A DNA stretch of 64,000 nt from Enterococcus nangangensis (GCF_005405245.1 NZ_BJDR01000004.1:1-64000); one strand, 5' to 3'. Positions 25,690 through 34,345 are shown, counted from the stretch's first letter. Notes: generated by a model from the sequence alone, not told the origin. Numbers and translations: made by a program.

Positions 25690-26489
25690 AAAAATTCCAA
25701 GCACTTTTCCGCATTCGTTTTAGTAATACTTTGCAATATCGTTCGGCCGCCCTAGCCGGTATGGTGACCCAATTTGTCTGGGGAATCATGTCGCTTTTGG
25801 CGTATCGCGCCTTTTACCAAGCCGACCCCAGCGCGTTTCCCATGACCTTTCAGGAAACGACATCCTATATTTGGTTACAACAGGCTTTCTTGTCTTTATT
25901 TATGCTTTGGTTCTTTGAAAATGAAATTTTTTCAGCCATTACTAGTGGCGCCATCGCCTACGAATTAGTACGTCCCATGAACTTATACAGCCGCTGGTTC
26001 GCCCAATCTTGTGGCAATCGCTTAGCAAAAGCCCTCCTGCGCTGTGCACCTATTTTAATCATCGCCTTTTTACTCCCGGCGCCTTACAGTTTACGTTTGC
26101 CGCAAAATTTTTTAACTTTAATCCTTTTTCTAGCCTCTAGCATTTTAAGTTTAGGCGTCGTCGTGGCGCTTTCCATGTTAATTTATACTTTTACTTTCTA
26201 TACGCTGTCTTCGTTAGGCGTGCGGATGATTATGGCTTCTTTAGGAGATTTTTTAGCTGGTGGCGTGATTCCTTTGCCTTTTTTCCCCGCCCCTTTTCGC
26301 CAAATTGCCCAGCTCTTACCTTTTGCCGCAGTGCAAAATGTACCGCTACGCATCTATAGTGGGAATTTAACTGGCACTGCTCTTTGGCAAGCAATTGCGC
26401 TACAACTTTTTTGGCTCGTCACTTTAGTTGTCATTGGTCACTTTTGGTTGCAACGCGCAACTAAAAAAGTCATCGTTCAAGGAGGTTAG
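25686..26489 (+). CDS. ABC-2 type exporter permease (COG4587-like)
   Basis: 267 residues, about six hydrophobic segments; the family N-terminus FRIRFSNTLQYRSAALAGM and a central QQAFLSLFMLWFFENEIF segment are typical of the ABC-2 permease paired with COG4586 ATPases. Its ATG overlaps the ATPase stop by four bases. It should form the membrane channel with the following permease. Confidence 0.82.
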   Translation: MKKFQALFRIRFSNTLQYRSAALAGMVTQFVWGIMSLLAYRAFYQADPSAFPMTFQETTSYIWLQQAFLSLFMLWFFENEIFSAITSGAIAYELVRPMNLYSRWFAQSCGNRLAKALLRCAPILIIAFLLPAPYSLRLPQNFLTLILFLASSILSLGVVVALSMLIYTFTFYTLSSLGVRMIMASLGDFLAGGVIPLPFFPAPFRQIAQLLPFAAVQNVPLRIYSGNLTGTALWQAIALQLFWLVTLVVIGHFWLQRATKKVIVQGG

Positions 26490-26491
26490 CT

Positions 26492-27268
26492 GTGAAACTT
26501 TATTTAAAATATTTTGCCATGCACCTCAATAGTCAAATGCAGTACAAAGTTTCTTTTGCCTTAACCATGCTAGGCCAAATTTTAACTTCCTTCACGGCCT
26601 TTTTAGGCGTGTGGTTTATGTTTACTCGTTTTTCCCAAGTGGAAAATTTTACTTTTTCCGAAGTGCTCCTAGCCTTTGCCACTGTGCTCTTGGCTTTTTC
26701 TTTGGCGGAATGTTTCGGTCGCGGTTTTGATTTATTTCCCCAAATGATTAGTAACGGCGAGTTTGACCGGGCGTTAGTGCGCCCTCGTTCCCTGATTTTC
26801 CAAGTCTTAGCCAACAAGATGGAGTTCACCCGCCTCGGTCGCGTCTTGCAATCCTTAGTTATTTTTGCGTATGCGCTGCCCCAAAGCGGGGTCAACTGGA
26901 CCGGCGCTAAAGTCCTTACTTTATTTTTAATGATTAGTTGTGGCACCGCTCTTTTCTTCATGCTTTTTATTCTCTATGCTGCCATCGCCTTTTTCACGTT
27001 GGAAGGACTAGAGTTTATGAATATTTTTACCGATGGCGCACGGGAATTTGGGCGCTACCCTTTTAGTATTTATGGTAAAAATGTTTTGCGCATCCTCACC
27101 TTCGTCATTCCCATGGCTTGGTTCCAATATTATCCTTTTTTATATTTATTAGGTCGCACCACCAATCCTTGGCTCATCATCTCCCCGCTTTTATGTTTGG
27201 TTTTTGCCTTGCCGACTCGTTGGTGTTGGCGCTACGGTTTAAAAAAATATCAATCTACTGGCTCATAA
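26492..27268 (+). CDS. ABC-2 type exporter permease (COG3694-like)
   Basis: 258 residues with about six membrane helices and the family segment GEFDRALVRPRSLIFQVL near residue 88. Starts with GTG behind GGAGG, two bases after the previous stop. Ends before a clear terminator. It completes a heteromeric ABC-2 exporter whose substrate is unknown. Confidence 0.82.
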   Translation: MKLYLKYFAMHLNSQMQYKVSFALTMLGQILTSFTAFLGVWFMFTRFSQVENFTFSEVLLAFATVLLAFSLAECFGRGFDLFPQMISNGEFDRALVRPRSLIFQVLANKMEFTRLGRVLQSLVIFAYALPQSGVNWTGAKVLTLFLMISCGTALFFMLFILYAAIAFFTLEGLEFMNIFTDGAREFGRYPFSIYGKNVLRILTFVIPMAWFQYYPFLYLLGRTTNPWLIISPLLCLVFALPTRWCWRYGLKKYQSTGS

Positions 27269-27276
27269 AATTTCTC

Positions 27277-27310
27277 AACTGCGTAACAGCTGTCGTTGCG
27301 CAGTTTTTTA
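27277..27310 (+). terminator. Terminator of the ABC-2 exporter operon
   Basis: AACTGCG-n16-CGCAGTT-TTTTATT, nine bases after the permease stop. Confidence 0.8.
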
Positions 27311-27453
27311 TTATCTACTCCTACCAACTTTCTGCAAATAAAAATAAATTCTTTTAACTTTTTTGACTATTTCTTAGAGCTGAGCTTTGAAAAAGCGTTT
27401 TTTTAATGTTAACATTATATATAGGAAGTGTTTTTGTTTTTTTAGCTAAAAAA

Positions 27454-29025
27454 ATGGAGGTGTCCCGTATTAAGAATTTATTAATCACATTTAAAGAGAC
27501 GATCTTTTCTTCCTTACCTTTAGCAGCCATTGTTCTTTTAGTCTGCGTTTTTATCGCGCCCCTAGCTGACCCAGCTGATTACTTGAAGCTTTTGATTGGT
27601 TACTTGGCCGTAACTGTTGGCCAGACTCTCTTTTTAGTCGGACTAGAGTCTAGCATCTTGCCCATTGGTAAAATTGTCGGTCAGTCCTTGATTAAATTGA
27701 AAAACCTTTGGCTCATCGTCCTGTGCGGTATCGTCTTTGGTTTTGTCGTGACCGTCGCCGAACCAGCTTTAGAAGTTTTAGCGCGGCAGACACATCTCGT
27801 CTTAGACGCGGTGGACATTCACGCCTTTGTCTGGTTAGCCAGCGCCGGCACCGGCCTTTCTGTCGGCTTTGCCCTCTTGCGTCTAATGAAAAACTGGTCC
27901 ATCAAAAAAATCTTTGCCTTGGCCTATGCTTTTGTGTTTGCCATGATTTTAATTGTGCCAGAAGAATTTGTCGGCTTAGCCTTTGATGCCAGTGGCGCTA
28001 CCACCGGCGATGTTTCGGTCCCCTTTATCTTGGCTCTAGGAATCGGCGTCTCGCAAACTTTATCCAAACGCAAGTCTAATGACGAAACCTTTGGAATTAT
28101 TGGTATTACGTCCATTGGTCCCATTATCGCCATTTTCCTTTACGGCTTGTATCTGTTCATCAGTCGCCAAGGGAATCTCCCTTTAAACGATATCTATGAT
28201 CCCGCCATTAGTGGTGGTTTTATGAGTATTCTCCAAGATAACGTTGTCGCCGTCGCTTTAGCTTTATTACCCGTCCTCTTAGCTTTTATCCCTTTTCAAA
28301 TTTTTATTGTCAAACTCCCACGGCAAAAATTTATTCATTTAATGCTGGGGGCAATTCTCGTTTATTTTGGTTTACTAGTTTTCCTTTCGGGAATTGATTA
28401 CGGTTTTGCCTTTGCCGGAAAATATATCGGGGAAGTCTTCTTAGATCCTGCCCGGCCTTCGTGGTTCCGCTACATATTGCTGATTATCAGCTTCTTTTTA
28501 GGCATGGCTATTACTTTATCTGAACCCGCCGTAACCGTCTTAGGGGACCAATTAGAAGAACTGACTAACGGCCATATCAAAAAGATGACCATTCGTTTAA
28601 CCTTAGCCTTAGGAATTGGTTGTGCGGTAGTCTTGTCGGTGGTTAAAATTTTAACGGGTATCAATATTCTCTTCTTTTTAGCCCCTCTTTACCTGGTTGC
28701 CGTCCTCTTAATGAAACCTTCGTCTCAACTTTTTACTAGCCTCGCCTTTGATTCTGGTGGTGTGACTGGTGGCGCGTTAACCTCCGCCTTTTTAACCCCC
28801 TTAACGCTAGGAATCGCCCAAGCGGTAGCGCTGCAAGATCCAGCCAACGCCCAATCCGTTTTAACCAATGGCTTTGGTATTATCGCCTTTATTTCTGTCA
28901 CCCCATTGATTGCTGTGCAAGTTTTAGGTATCCTATATGAGAGCAGAGCAGCAAAACAGGAAGCCCAAGATATTGCCGACGAGAAATTCCACTTGGCAGA
29001 ACTGATGGAAGAAGAAGGAGAGTAG
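27454..29025 (+). CDS. DUF1538 double-domain membrane transporter
   Basis: 523 residues from ATG 27454. The protein is an internal duplication of the DUF1538 membrane domain: AEPALEVLARQ in the first half corresponds to SEPAVTVLGDQ in the second, and FDASGATTGD to FDSGGVTGGA. About 12-14 hydrophobic segments in total. Paired DUF1538 proteins have been reported as a two-component cation/proton antiporter (from memory), here fused in one chain. The two genes behind it are PII-type proteins, so regulation by nitrogen, adenylate or carbon status is likely. The start is uncertain: ATG 27406 and ATG 27454 lack Shine-Dalgarno sites, while GGAGGTG stands six bases before an in-frame ATT at 27469. A 12-bp palindrome AATGTTAACATT (27405-27416) lies upstream. 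Confidence 0.8.
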   Translation: MEVSRIKNLLITFKETIFSSLPLAAIVLLVCVFIAPLADPADYLKLLIGYLAVTVGQTLFLVGLESSILPIGKIVGQSLIKLKNLWLIVLCGIVFGFVVTVAEPALEVLARQTHLVLDAVDIHAFVWLASAGTGLSVGFALLRLMKNWSIKKIFALAYAFVFAMILIVPEEFVGLAFDASGATTGDVSVPFILALGIGVSQTLSKRKSNDETFGIIGITSIGPIIAIFLYGLYLFISRQGNLPLNDIYDPAISGGFMSILQDNVVAVALALLPVLLAFIPFQIFIVKLPRQKFIHLMLGAILVYFGLLVFLSGIDYGFAFAGKYIGEVFLDPARPSWFRYILLIISFFLGMAITLSEPAVTVLGDQLEELTNGHIKKMTIRLTLALGIGCAVVLSVVKILTGINILFFLAPLYLVAVLLMKPSSQLFTSLAFDSGGVTGGALTSAFLTPLTLGIAQAVALQDPANAQSVLTNGFGIIAFISVTPLIAVQVLGILYESRAAKQEAQDIADEKFHLAELMEEEGE

Positions 29026-29026
29026 C

Positions 29027-29341
29027 ATGGAAAAAAAAGTCGTGGAAATTTTACGTTTAACCATTATTACCAGCCGACGCAAAAAAGATCGCCTCTTGTC
29101 GCTATTGACGCGCTATAACGTCCACATTTTGACGGCTAATTATGCCACTGGTACGGTTAACGCTAACTTTTTAGAAGAACTAATCGGGTTAATTCCCGAA
29201 GAAGAAAAAATTATGATGAACTGCCTGATTAAAAAAAATCAAAAAGCCGAGATTTTTCAAGCCTTGCGGCAAGATTTTCATTTTGATCAACCTAATACCG
29301 GCATCGCCTTTACTGCTAAAGTCGACCAGGTTATCTTTTGA
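29027..29341 (+). CDS. Small PII-like protein (divergent), partner of the DUF1538 transporter
   Basis: 104 residues, starting one base after the DUF1538 stop. The order VVEILRLTIITSRRKKDRLLSLL, a central basic/Ala segment and a C-terminal beta-type end fits a ferredoxin-like PII fold, but the T-loop and nucleotide-binding glycines are not obvious. Called from size, position next to a genuine PII protein and weak pattern, not from a clear motif. It could act as a heteromeric subunit or a second regulator of the transporter. Confidence 0.6.
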   Translation: MEKKVVEILRLTIITSRRKKDRLLSLLTRYNVHILTANYATGTVNANFLEELIGLIPEEEKIMMNCLIKKNQKAEIFQALRQDFHFDQPNTGIAFTAKVDQVIF

Positions 29342-29358
29342 CCTAAAGGAGAAAATAT

Positions 29359-29679
29359 ATGAACCCATCTATGGAAAAACGTGCCGTCCATATTATTACC
29401 CGCGCTGGCTTTGCCGATGAAGTCGTCAAGGTGGCCAGAAAAGCCGGCGCAGGTGGCGCCACCATCATTAACGCCCGGGGCGAAGGACGCCGCCACGAAT
29501 TATTTTTAGGCATCACCATCGATTCTGAAAAAGAAATCATCCTCTGCTTGACGGATGCTGCAACCAGCATCAAAGTCATGCAAGCCATTCAAGAACAAGT
29601 GGGCATCGACACCCCCGCCCACTGCATCGCCTACTCCATTCCGGTGGAAGACATCGTGGGGATTGATTTGAATTTGTAA
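29359..29679 (+). CDS. P-II family regulatory protein
   Basis: 106 residues with recognisable PII features: an N-terminal beta strand, KVARKAGAGGATIINARGEG (the position of the T-loop entry GxxGxTxxxxxG) and a C-terminal VEDIVGIDLNL. Canonical GlnB has a longer T-loop and a uridylylated tyrosine, absent here, so this belongs with PII-like transport regulators. Seventeen bases after the preceding gene with AAAGGAG. Likely binds a nucleotide and gates the DUF1538 protein; both points are inference. Confidence 0.8.
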   Translation: MNPSMEKRAVHIITRAGFADEVVKVARKAGAGGATIINARGEGRRHELFLGITIDSEKEIILCLTDAATSIKVMQAIQEQVGIDTPAHCIAYSIPVEDIVGIDLNL

Positions 29680-29683
29680 AACA

Positions 29684-29732
29684 AACGAGTGAACCTTTCA
29701 TCACGTTACGATGAAAGGTTCACTCGTTTTTG
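29684..29732. terminator. Bidirectional terminator
   Basis: AACGAGTGAACCTTTCATC pairs with GATGAAAGGTTCACTCGTT, flanked by A and T runs. It ends the DUF1538-PII operon on + and the acetyltransferase gene on -. Confidence 0.85.
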
Positions 29733-29735
29733 GAT

Positions 29736-30339
29736 TTATTTATTTGAATTTACTATTCGTATCTGATCCTTTAGCGCTGCGAAGTATTCTTCTTTCGTCA
29801 ACTGGTAGAAAACATCTGTGACTAGTCGCTGAGAATCCTTACGATCTTGCCGTGCATAAGGAACCACAGCATTTTTCTTCAGACCACTTTTTTTGCATCA
29901 CCATGCCAGAAGCTGGATTATCCAGATCATGCCGCGCGCAGATTCGATTAAGACCAAGCTCTTCAAAACCAACTTTAAGCAACGCCCGACACGCCTCTGT
30001 CATGTAGCCGCGACGCCAATATTTTTTATTTAACGTGTAGCCAATTTCTGCGCTAGCCGTTTTTTCGTCTAAATGATGAAAATCAATCGTGCCAATCATT
30101 TTGTTATTTTCTTTCAGGACAATAGCATAACTGCCTAAAGGTTTCGCTAAAAAAATTTGCGCGATTAATGATTCGGTTTCAGCTAAACTTTGGTGTCTAT
30201 CAAAAACAAAACGTGTCGTTTCCTCATCACTAGCATACTCATACATATCTTGCGCATCAGCAAGTGCCACGGGACGCAAAATCAAGCGGGATGTTTCAAG
30301 TTGGCGGTTTTTATACAACTGCAAAAAAAATGTCATCAT
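29736..30339 (-). pseudogene. RimJ/RimL-type GNAT acetyltransferase, frameshifted
   Basis: The frame starting at ATG 30337-30339 (AGAGGAG upstream) gives a normal GNAT N-terminus (LETSRLILRPVALADAQDMY, then EIGYTLNKKYWRRGYMTEA). It shifts at a seven-A run near 29896: the continuing sequence KSGLKKNAVVPYARQDRK lies in another frame and runs to TAA at 29736-29738. One A fewer would restore a 200-residue protein very like the intact homologue at 57.6-58.2 kb. Either a pseudogene or a homopolymer sequencing error. Confidence 0.75.
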
Positions 30340-30548
30340 TACAAAACTCCTCTCGTAAGTACTTTTCAATTGTATATTGTATAGAAGCAATGCTTTCTTA
30401 CTCACAAAGTTTGACTGCGTTGCATAGAGTCATTAACATAACTTGGTAAGTTGGCTGATTGTAGAAGAGCAGTCCAGTTTTCCTTTATGCCATACTTTTG
30501 ACACTCTATCGTCCGGTTATCCTTGCAAATTATAGCCAGCATGCTAAT

Positions 30549-31013
30549 TTATTGACGTTTTTCTTCTCGCATTCTTAGTTCACTTAGAGCGTTGACAAGT
30601 TTTAGCTGAAGCAATTCAGGAAGAGGATTTTCGCTAATAATTAATGCAATATACTCACCGCATTCTTCTTTAGTTAATATTTTTTCTACTAGTAATAACA
30701 CTAAGTCTTCCATTTTTTCAATAAAATCTCCGACTATCCAACTAGGGTACCCATTTATTAAAAGAAAATATGCACCTAAAGAGATGGAAGTTCTTTTGTT
30801 GCCGTCTAAAAACACATGGTTTTGTGCAATAGAAAAGACTAGCTGTAATAATTTTTCTTCAAAAGTTGGATAGTATAGATCATTTTGCAGGTGAAACAAG
30901 GAGCTTTCGAGCAATCCTTTTTCTTTTACACCCGGTAATCCACCTGTTTTCTTTAAAATCATATCATGGGTTTCTATAGCATGCTGAACATCAAAGTATC
31001 TGTATTCAACCAT
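30549..31013 (-). CDS. Doc-type Fic toxin (death on curing family)
   Basis: 154 residues. The Fic active-site motif HVFLDGNKRT (HxFxDGNKRT) is complete. Doc-type proteins modify translation or other targets (Doc phosphorylates EF-Tu). The gene begins two bases after a DNA-binding protein gene in a tight two-gene unit, so it is probably a toxin-antitoxin or regulator-effector pair. There is no good Shine-Dalgarno; translation is likely coupled to the upstream gene. The VbhA-like antitoxin gene at 36.5 kb belongs to a different Fic subclass and is not adjacent. Confidence 0.82.
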   Translation of the reverse strand: MVEYRYFDVQHAIETHDMILKKTGGLPGVKEKGLLESSLFHLQNDLYYPTFEEKLLQLVFSIAQNHVFLDGNKRTSISLGAYFLLINGYPSWIVGDFIEKMEDLVLLLVEKILTKEECGEYIALIISENPLPELLQLKLVNALSELRMREEKRQ

Positions 31014-31015
31014 AA

Positions 31016-32032
31016 TTATTTATCCCTTAACCTTTCAAAGACAGCACGATGTTCTTCAATTTGCTCTTCTAACGCTTTACTTTGATCTCCCAAAAATTTC
31101 TCATAATCATTTTCAGATATTGGCCGAATGTATTCAGCCATCTTTTCATGATAAGCATTCCTAAAGCCATGATCCCTACTGGCCATTTTCAGCCGCACAT
31201 CTTCAATAAGAGGCTTCTGCGCTGGATGATTAGCAAAATTATCGACAATTTCAAGTGTTTCTTGTCTAGTCAGCATTCTACCTAAAGAACTACTTTCCTT
31301 TTCAATTTCATAGGCTATACCGGCTTCATAGCTTGCTATAAGCAATAGAACCTCACTATACATAGTTGCACGAGCATTGTCCCTTTTAGCAAGAGATAAA
31401 ATATTTCTGTATTCCTTAGTATTTTCTCTAAAAATAGATCTGTATATTTCATCAGTAAAAAAGGCATATTTGTACTGATTCATATCGACATATAAATTCA
31501 ATGCTTGTGTAAACTTTTTTCTCTCCGACTCCTCGGCAAAAGCTCTATCTAAGTATGATGCATCTCTTTGGTTAATATATTTAACCTTTCCATCTGTTTT
31601 TTTTGTAAGAACGTCTAAAACAATATCAAGAATTCTTGACCTCACTAATCGAGCTTTTTCACTACTTTTAATGAGCATGGAAAAATTTAATATCGTCCTA
31701 AATGTAGACACGGAAAAACTCCGAGTGTTTGCACCAATCGCTATATCAGCTTTTGGTTCTTTTGATACAGCGTCTTTAAACTGAGCTAATTTCTTACCGG
31801 TTAAAACCATAAGTCCATTTTTCTCTAATTCTTTTCGATCAGACTCTATAATTCTTTCTATAGTTCTTAAATCTACTTCGAAGAATTCTGCAATCTGCGC
31901 ATTTGAATAAACTTGAACGCCTTCAAATAATAAGCCGTTTAATTTATAAACATCTTCTGCTTCCTTAATTGCTAACTTATTATTTAAAATATTTTGTCTA
32001 TCCAAGTATGACTCTGTTAAATCCTTATTCAC
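31016..32032 (-). CDS. DNA-binding protein paired with the Doc toxin
   Basis: 338 residues. Residues 35-75 (YSNAQIAEFFEVDLRTIERII) form a helix-turn-helix; the rest is helical. Similar proteins sit directly upstream of Fic/Doc genes in many bacteria and are annotated as virulence/RhuM- or DNA-binding proteins; an antitoxin role is plausible but I know of no direct proof. GTG start with AGGAGGG seven bases upstream. Two strong palindromes upstream (32068-32079 and 32082-32127) may be autoregulatory operators. Confidence 0.7.
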   Translation of the reverse strand: MNKDLTESYLDRQNILNNKLAIKEAEDVYKLNGLLFEGVQVYSNAQIAEFFEVDLRTIERIIESDRKELEKNGLMVLTGKKLAQFKDAVSKEPKADIAIGANTRSFSVSTFRTILNFSMLIKSSEKARLVRSRILDIVLDVLTKKTDGKVKYINQRDASYLDRAFAEESERKKFTQALNLYVDMNQYKYAFFTDEIYRSIFRENTKEYRNILSLAKRDNARATMYSEVLLLIASYEAGIAYEIEKESSSLGRMLTRQETLEIVDNFANHPAQKPLIEDVRLKMASRDHGFRNAYHEKMAEYIRPISENDYEKFLGDQSKALEEQIEEHRAVFERLRDK

Positions 32033-32067
32033 TCTGCTTCCCTCCTATTTTTAAGACACTAAATCCC

Positions 32068-32127
32068 TTGATATATCAACGTTTCAACTTAACTGGCCGA
32101 CAAAAATGTCGGTCAGTTAAGTTGAAA
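32068..32127. promoter_or_regulatory. Palindromes upstream of the HTH-doc operon
   Basis: TTGATATATCAA (perfect 12 bp, 32068-32079) is followed by a 21-bp-arm inverted repeat, TTTCAACTTAACTG-n-CCGACA / TGTCGG-n-CAGTTAAGTTGAAA (32082-32127, loop AAAA). No T-run follows, so an operator or a cruciform is more likely than a terminator. Confidence 0.6.
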
Positions 32128-32429
32128 TAAGAAAGTAGTTCTCACACCATTGCTGTTTCATTCCTCTAATCGAACTTTTCTGGTATTGGTACCAATATCT
32201 GTTACTTTTTCTCCTTCAAGAATAGCATACCTTTGGGACTATTATTAGTCTCTCCCCGCTTCTAGGAGAATTTATTTTAAAAAATTTGTAAGCATTCTAA
32301 CTAGAACTTTACCTTTAATGATTATAAATGGTGCATTACTTTTTACACAAGTTTTACAAGCCTGGCAACTAACCACAACAAACAAAAAAGACACCCCCTC
32401 ACTAAAAGAAAGTGTCTGAAAAGAAACCT
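32128..32429. other. Non-coding stretch with a palindrome and a terminator
   Basis: Roughly 300 bases without a gene. A perfect 14-bp palindrome, TATTGGTACCAATA, lies at 32184-32197. A hairpin GACAC...GTGTC (32387-32418), followed by TTTTTTG on the minus strand, terminates the EFR1 gene. Confidence 0.5.
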
Positions 32430-33007
32430 TTAAAAATTATATTTTATTCGCACATTGGGATTCATGTAGCGACCTTTACTTTTTGTCCCTTTGCCTCGTT
32501 GAATAGCTTTTTGCGGGCACACATGGAGCAGTTGTTGCCCCACACCGGTTTTTTATCGACTTTAATATTCCGCATTGGACAAATCCACTCACATTCACCA
32601 CAGGTGATGCACGTATCTTCTGCATAAAAAGGTTTCGTTGAACTGGCATATTTATGAAAAATGGGGGCGACAATTCCTGATTTGACGGAAAATGCTGCAT
32701 CTAATGAGCGTCCTGCTGCTTTTTCAAGATAGTGCATCAAATTACCAACACTTCCTGCACAGCTGGCTATCGCATAAAAATAAATATCCTTGGCATCCTC
32801 CACTAAATGTTTTTCCACAAAATCCAGTACAATTTCAGGAGGCGCCCAAGCATACGTTGGGAAAACTAAACCCACAACGCCCTCACAAGCTGGCATGGGC
32901 TTCCCTGCCATAATTTCAGCAATGGAAAATACTTCATCGCCAGTTAACTCCCCTAATTTTTTTGCTAAATAAAGAGAGTTCCCTGTTCCTGTAAAATAAA
33001 ATATCAT
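32430..33007 (-). pseudogene. EFR1-family ferredoxin, broken by a small deletion
   Basis: Starts at ATG 33005-33007 (MIFYFTGTGNSLYLAKKLGE), the flavodoxin-like N-terminus of EFR1 proteins. The first 4Fe-4S motif CITCGECEWICP is intact. The second begins NNCSMC but then jumps frame; the expected end CPQKAIQRGKGTKSKGRY lies in the other frame and stops at TAA 32430-32432. About 20 bases carrying two cysteines appear to be missing, so the second cluster is lost. In the read frame the protein ends at 32462. Third gene behind arsR and the nitroreductase. Confidence 0.75.
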
Positions 33008-33021
33008 TGGCCTTGACCTTC

Positions 33022-33740
33022 TTACTCTATAATATTTACATACCCGTAATAGTTGTACCCTTTTCTTTTTTCTGCATTTCCTCCCACTTGAAAGTTGAAA
33101 GGTGCGCCATAATGTTGACAAGCCAACGCATAATGGCAAAGAGCAATACCGATATCTATTCTAGTTAATTTATATAAAAGGGATACTGGTGGCTTAAGGA
33201 TTTGCCGATAAATCAAGATTTTATCCACTTTTTTTCAAAATACCAAGGTTGTAAATTTATACCAGAAGGCGCTAGGTGCATGGCTTGAATCCCCTTATCT
33301 TCTGGTGCATTAGTTATTTCAGCAAGCTCCTTTCGTTTAAATTCGGAAAGTTGACGATGGGGAGATCCTTCCACCTTGCCAAAAGCAATCACAATCAGGT
33401 CTTTTTTCTTGCGATTTTCACTGGCATCTTTAGAAGCACCTAGCCAAGTAGCCCCTAGACCTCGTGTATTTAACCACAAGATAAACTGCTCCCCAATAAA
33501 ACCAGCATTTTCTTGCTCCCCTTCTTGACCACTACCACTAATAATTAAGTACTGAGGCGCTTTTACCTGAAAAATTCCTTTTGTTTTAGTGGCAAAACGA
33601 TAATCTAGGGAAACATTGGGAAAAAGTGGCTCAAAATTTTTAATCGTTGTTTCAACTTCTGCTAATTCACTTGCACTGAAGGGCTCATCAAGATACTCTC
33701 GACAAGCTTTCCGTTGACTGATGGCATCAAATAAATCCAT
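33022..33740 (-). pseudogene. Nitroreductase family protein (TM1586 type), frameshifted
   Basis: The first part (33213-33740) encodes MDLFDAISQRKACREYLDEP through QPWYFEKKW. The remaining 65 residues (VDKILIYRQ to FQVGGNAEKRKGY, stop at 33022) are in the -1 frame. The break is at GAAAAAAAG: one extra A, or a -1 slip on A-AAA-AAG, joins the halves into a 239-residue flavin nitroreductase of normal size. Two bases after arsR, 14 before the EFR1 gene. Either decayed or dependent on slippage. Confidence 0.78.
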
Positions 33741-33742
33741 AA

Positions 33743-34087
33743 TTACTCTCCTTTATCACAATTAATAGAATCAATATCTAAAAAAAGCTGCTTCAAAGGC
33801 TCATAGACACTTAGGTTTAACGTATAAAATGTCATGGTCCCTTCCTTGCGCATGTGGACAACACCGGCGTCTTTCATAATTTTAAGATGGTGGGAAACAG
33901 CTGGTCGGGATAAATTTGTACAAGCTGTAATCTCCACCACCCGCATGCCTTTTTCACACGTGCCGTTATTCATCATAGTCAGTAAAATCGATTGCCGCAC
34001 TTCATCGCCAATCGCTGTAAGAATCGGCTGACAGGCAATAAATCCTTTTTCAATTGCTTGAATCGTGTTCTCGTACTTTTCTGCCAT
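33743..34087 (-). CDS. ArsR-family winged-helix regulator
   Basis: 114 residues with an ArsR-type winged helix (about 20-100: IGDEVRQSILLTMM, then LSRPAVSHHLKIMKDAGVV). First gene of the operon with the nitroreductase and EFR1 remnants, so it probably senses a redox or electrophile signal and represses them. Cysteines at residues about 18, 44, 55 and 110 could be sensors. An inverted repeat upstream (34148-34181) is the candidate operator. Confidence 0.82.
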   Translation of the reverse strand: MAEKYENTIQAIEKGFIACQPILTAIGDEVRQSILLTMMNNGTCEKGMRVVEITACTNLSRPAVSHHLKIMKDAGVVHMRKEGTMTFYTLNLSVYEPLKQLFLDIDSINCDKGE

Positions 34088-34147
34088 GGCGAACTCCTTT
34101 CTTAATGATTTAAGTAGCTGTTTTTTTCATACATATTTTTATTTTCA

Positions 34148-34181
34148 AGTTTGTTCGTTTAATCGTTTAAACCAACGAACT
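34148..34181. promoter_or_regulatory. Candidate operator of the arsR operon
   Basis: Inverted repeat AGTTtGTTcGTTT...AAACcAACgAACT with a 10-base spacer (TAATCGTTTA), 60 bases upstream of arsR. Confidence 0.5.
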
Positions 34182-34264
34182 ACGTATTTAGTGTACAAAT
34201 TTTATTTCGCGTTGTCAAGAAGACGCTTACAAGAAATTTGGGTAGAAAACTTAACCGTAGTGCA

Positions 34265-34303
34265 AAAAATAAAAAAGACACCCACTCACAAGGAGAAGGT
34301 ATC
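34265..34303 (-). terminator. Terminator of the acetyltransferase gene
   Basis: GATACC...GGTGTC hairpin followed by TTTTTTATTTTTT on the minus strand, 40 bases downstream of the gene's stop. Confidence 0.65.
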
Positions 34304-34345
34304 TGAAATAGCGAAAGGCTGAATACTTATCTATTACGTTGAGTA

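Noticed and set aside
29896-29903. Programmed frameshift in the broken GNAT gene
   Set aside because: The shift needed is +1 (one base fewer), while the A-rich site would favour -1; -1 reaches a stop at once, so mutation or sequencing error is more likely.
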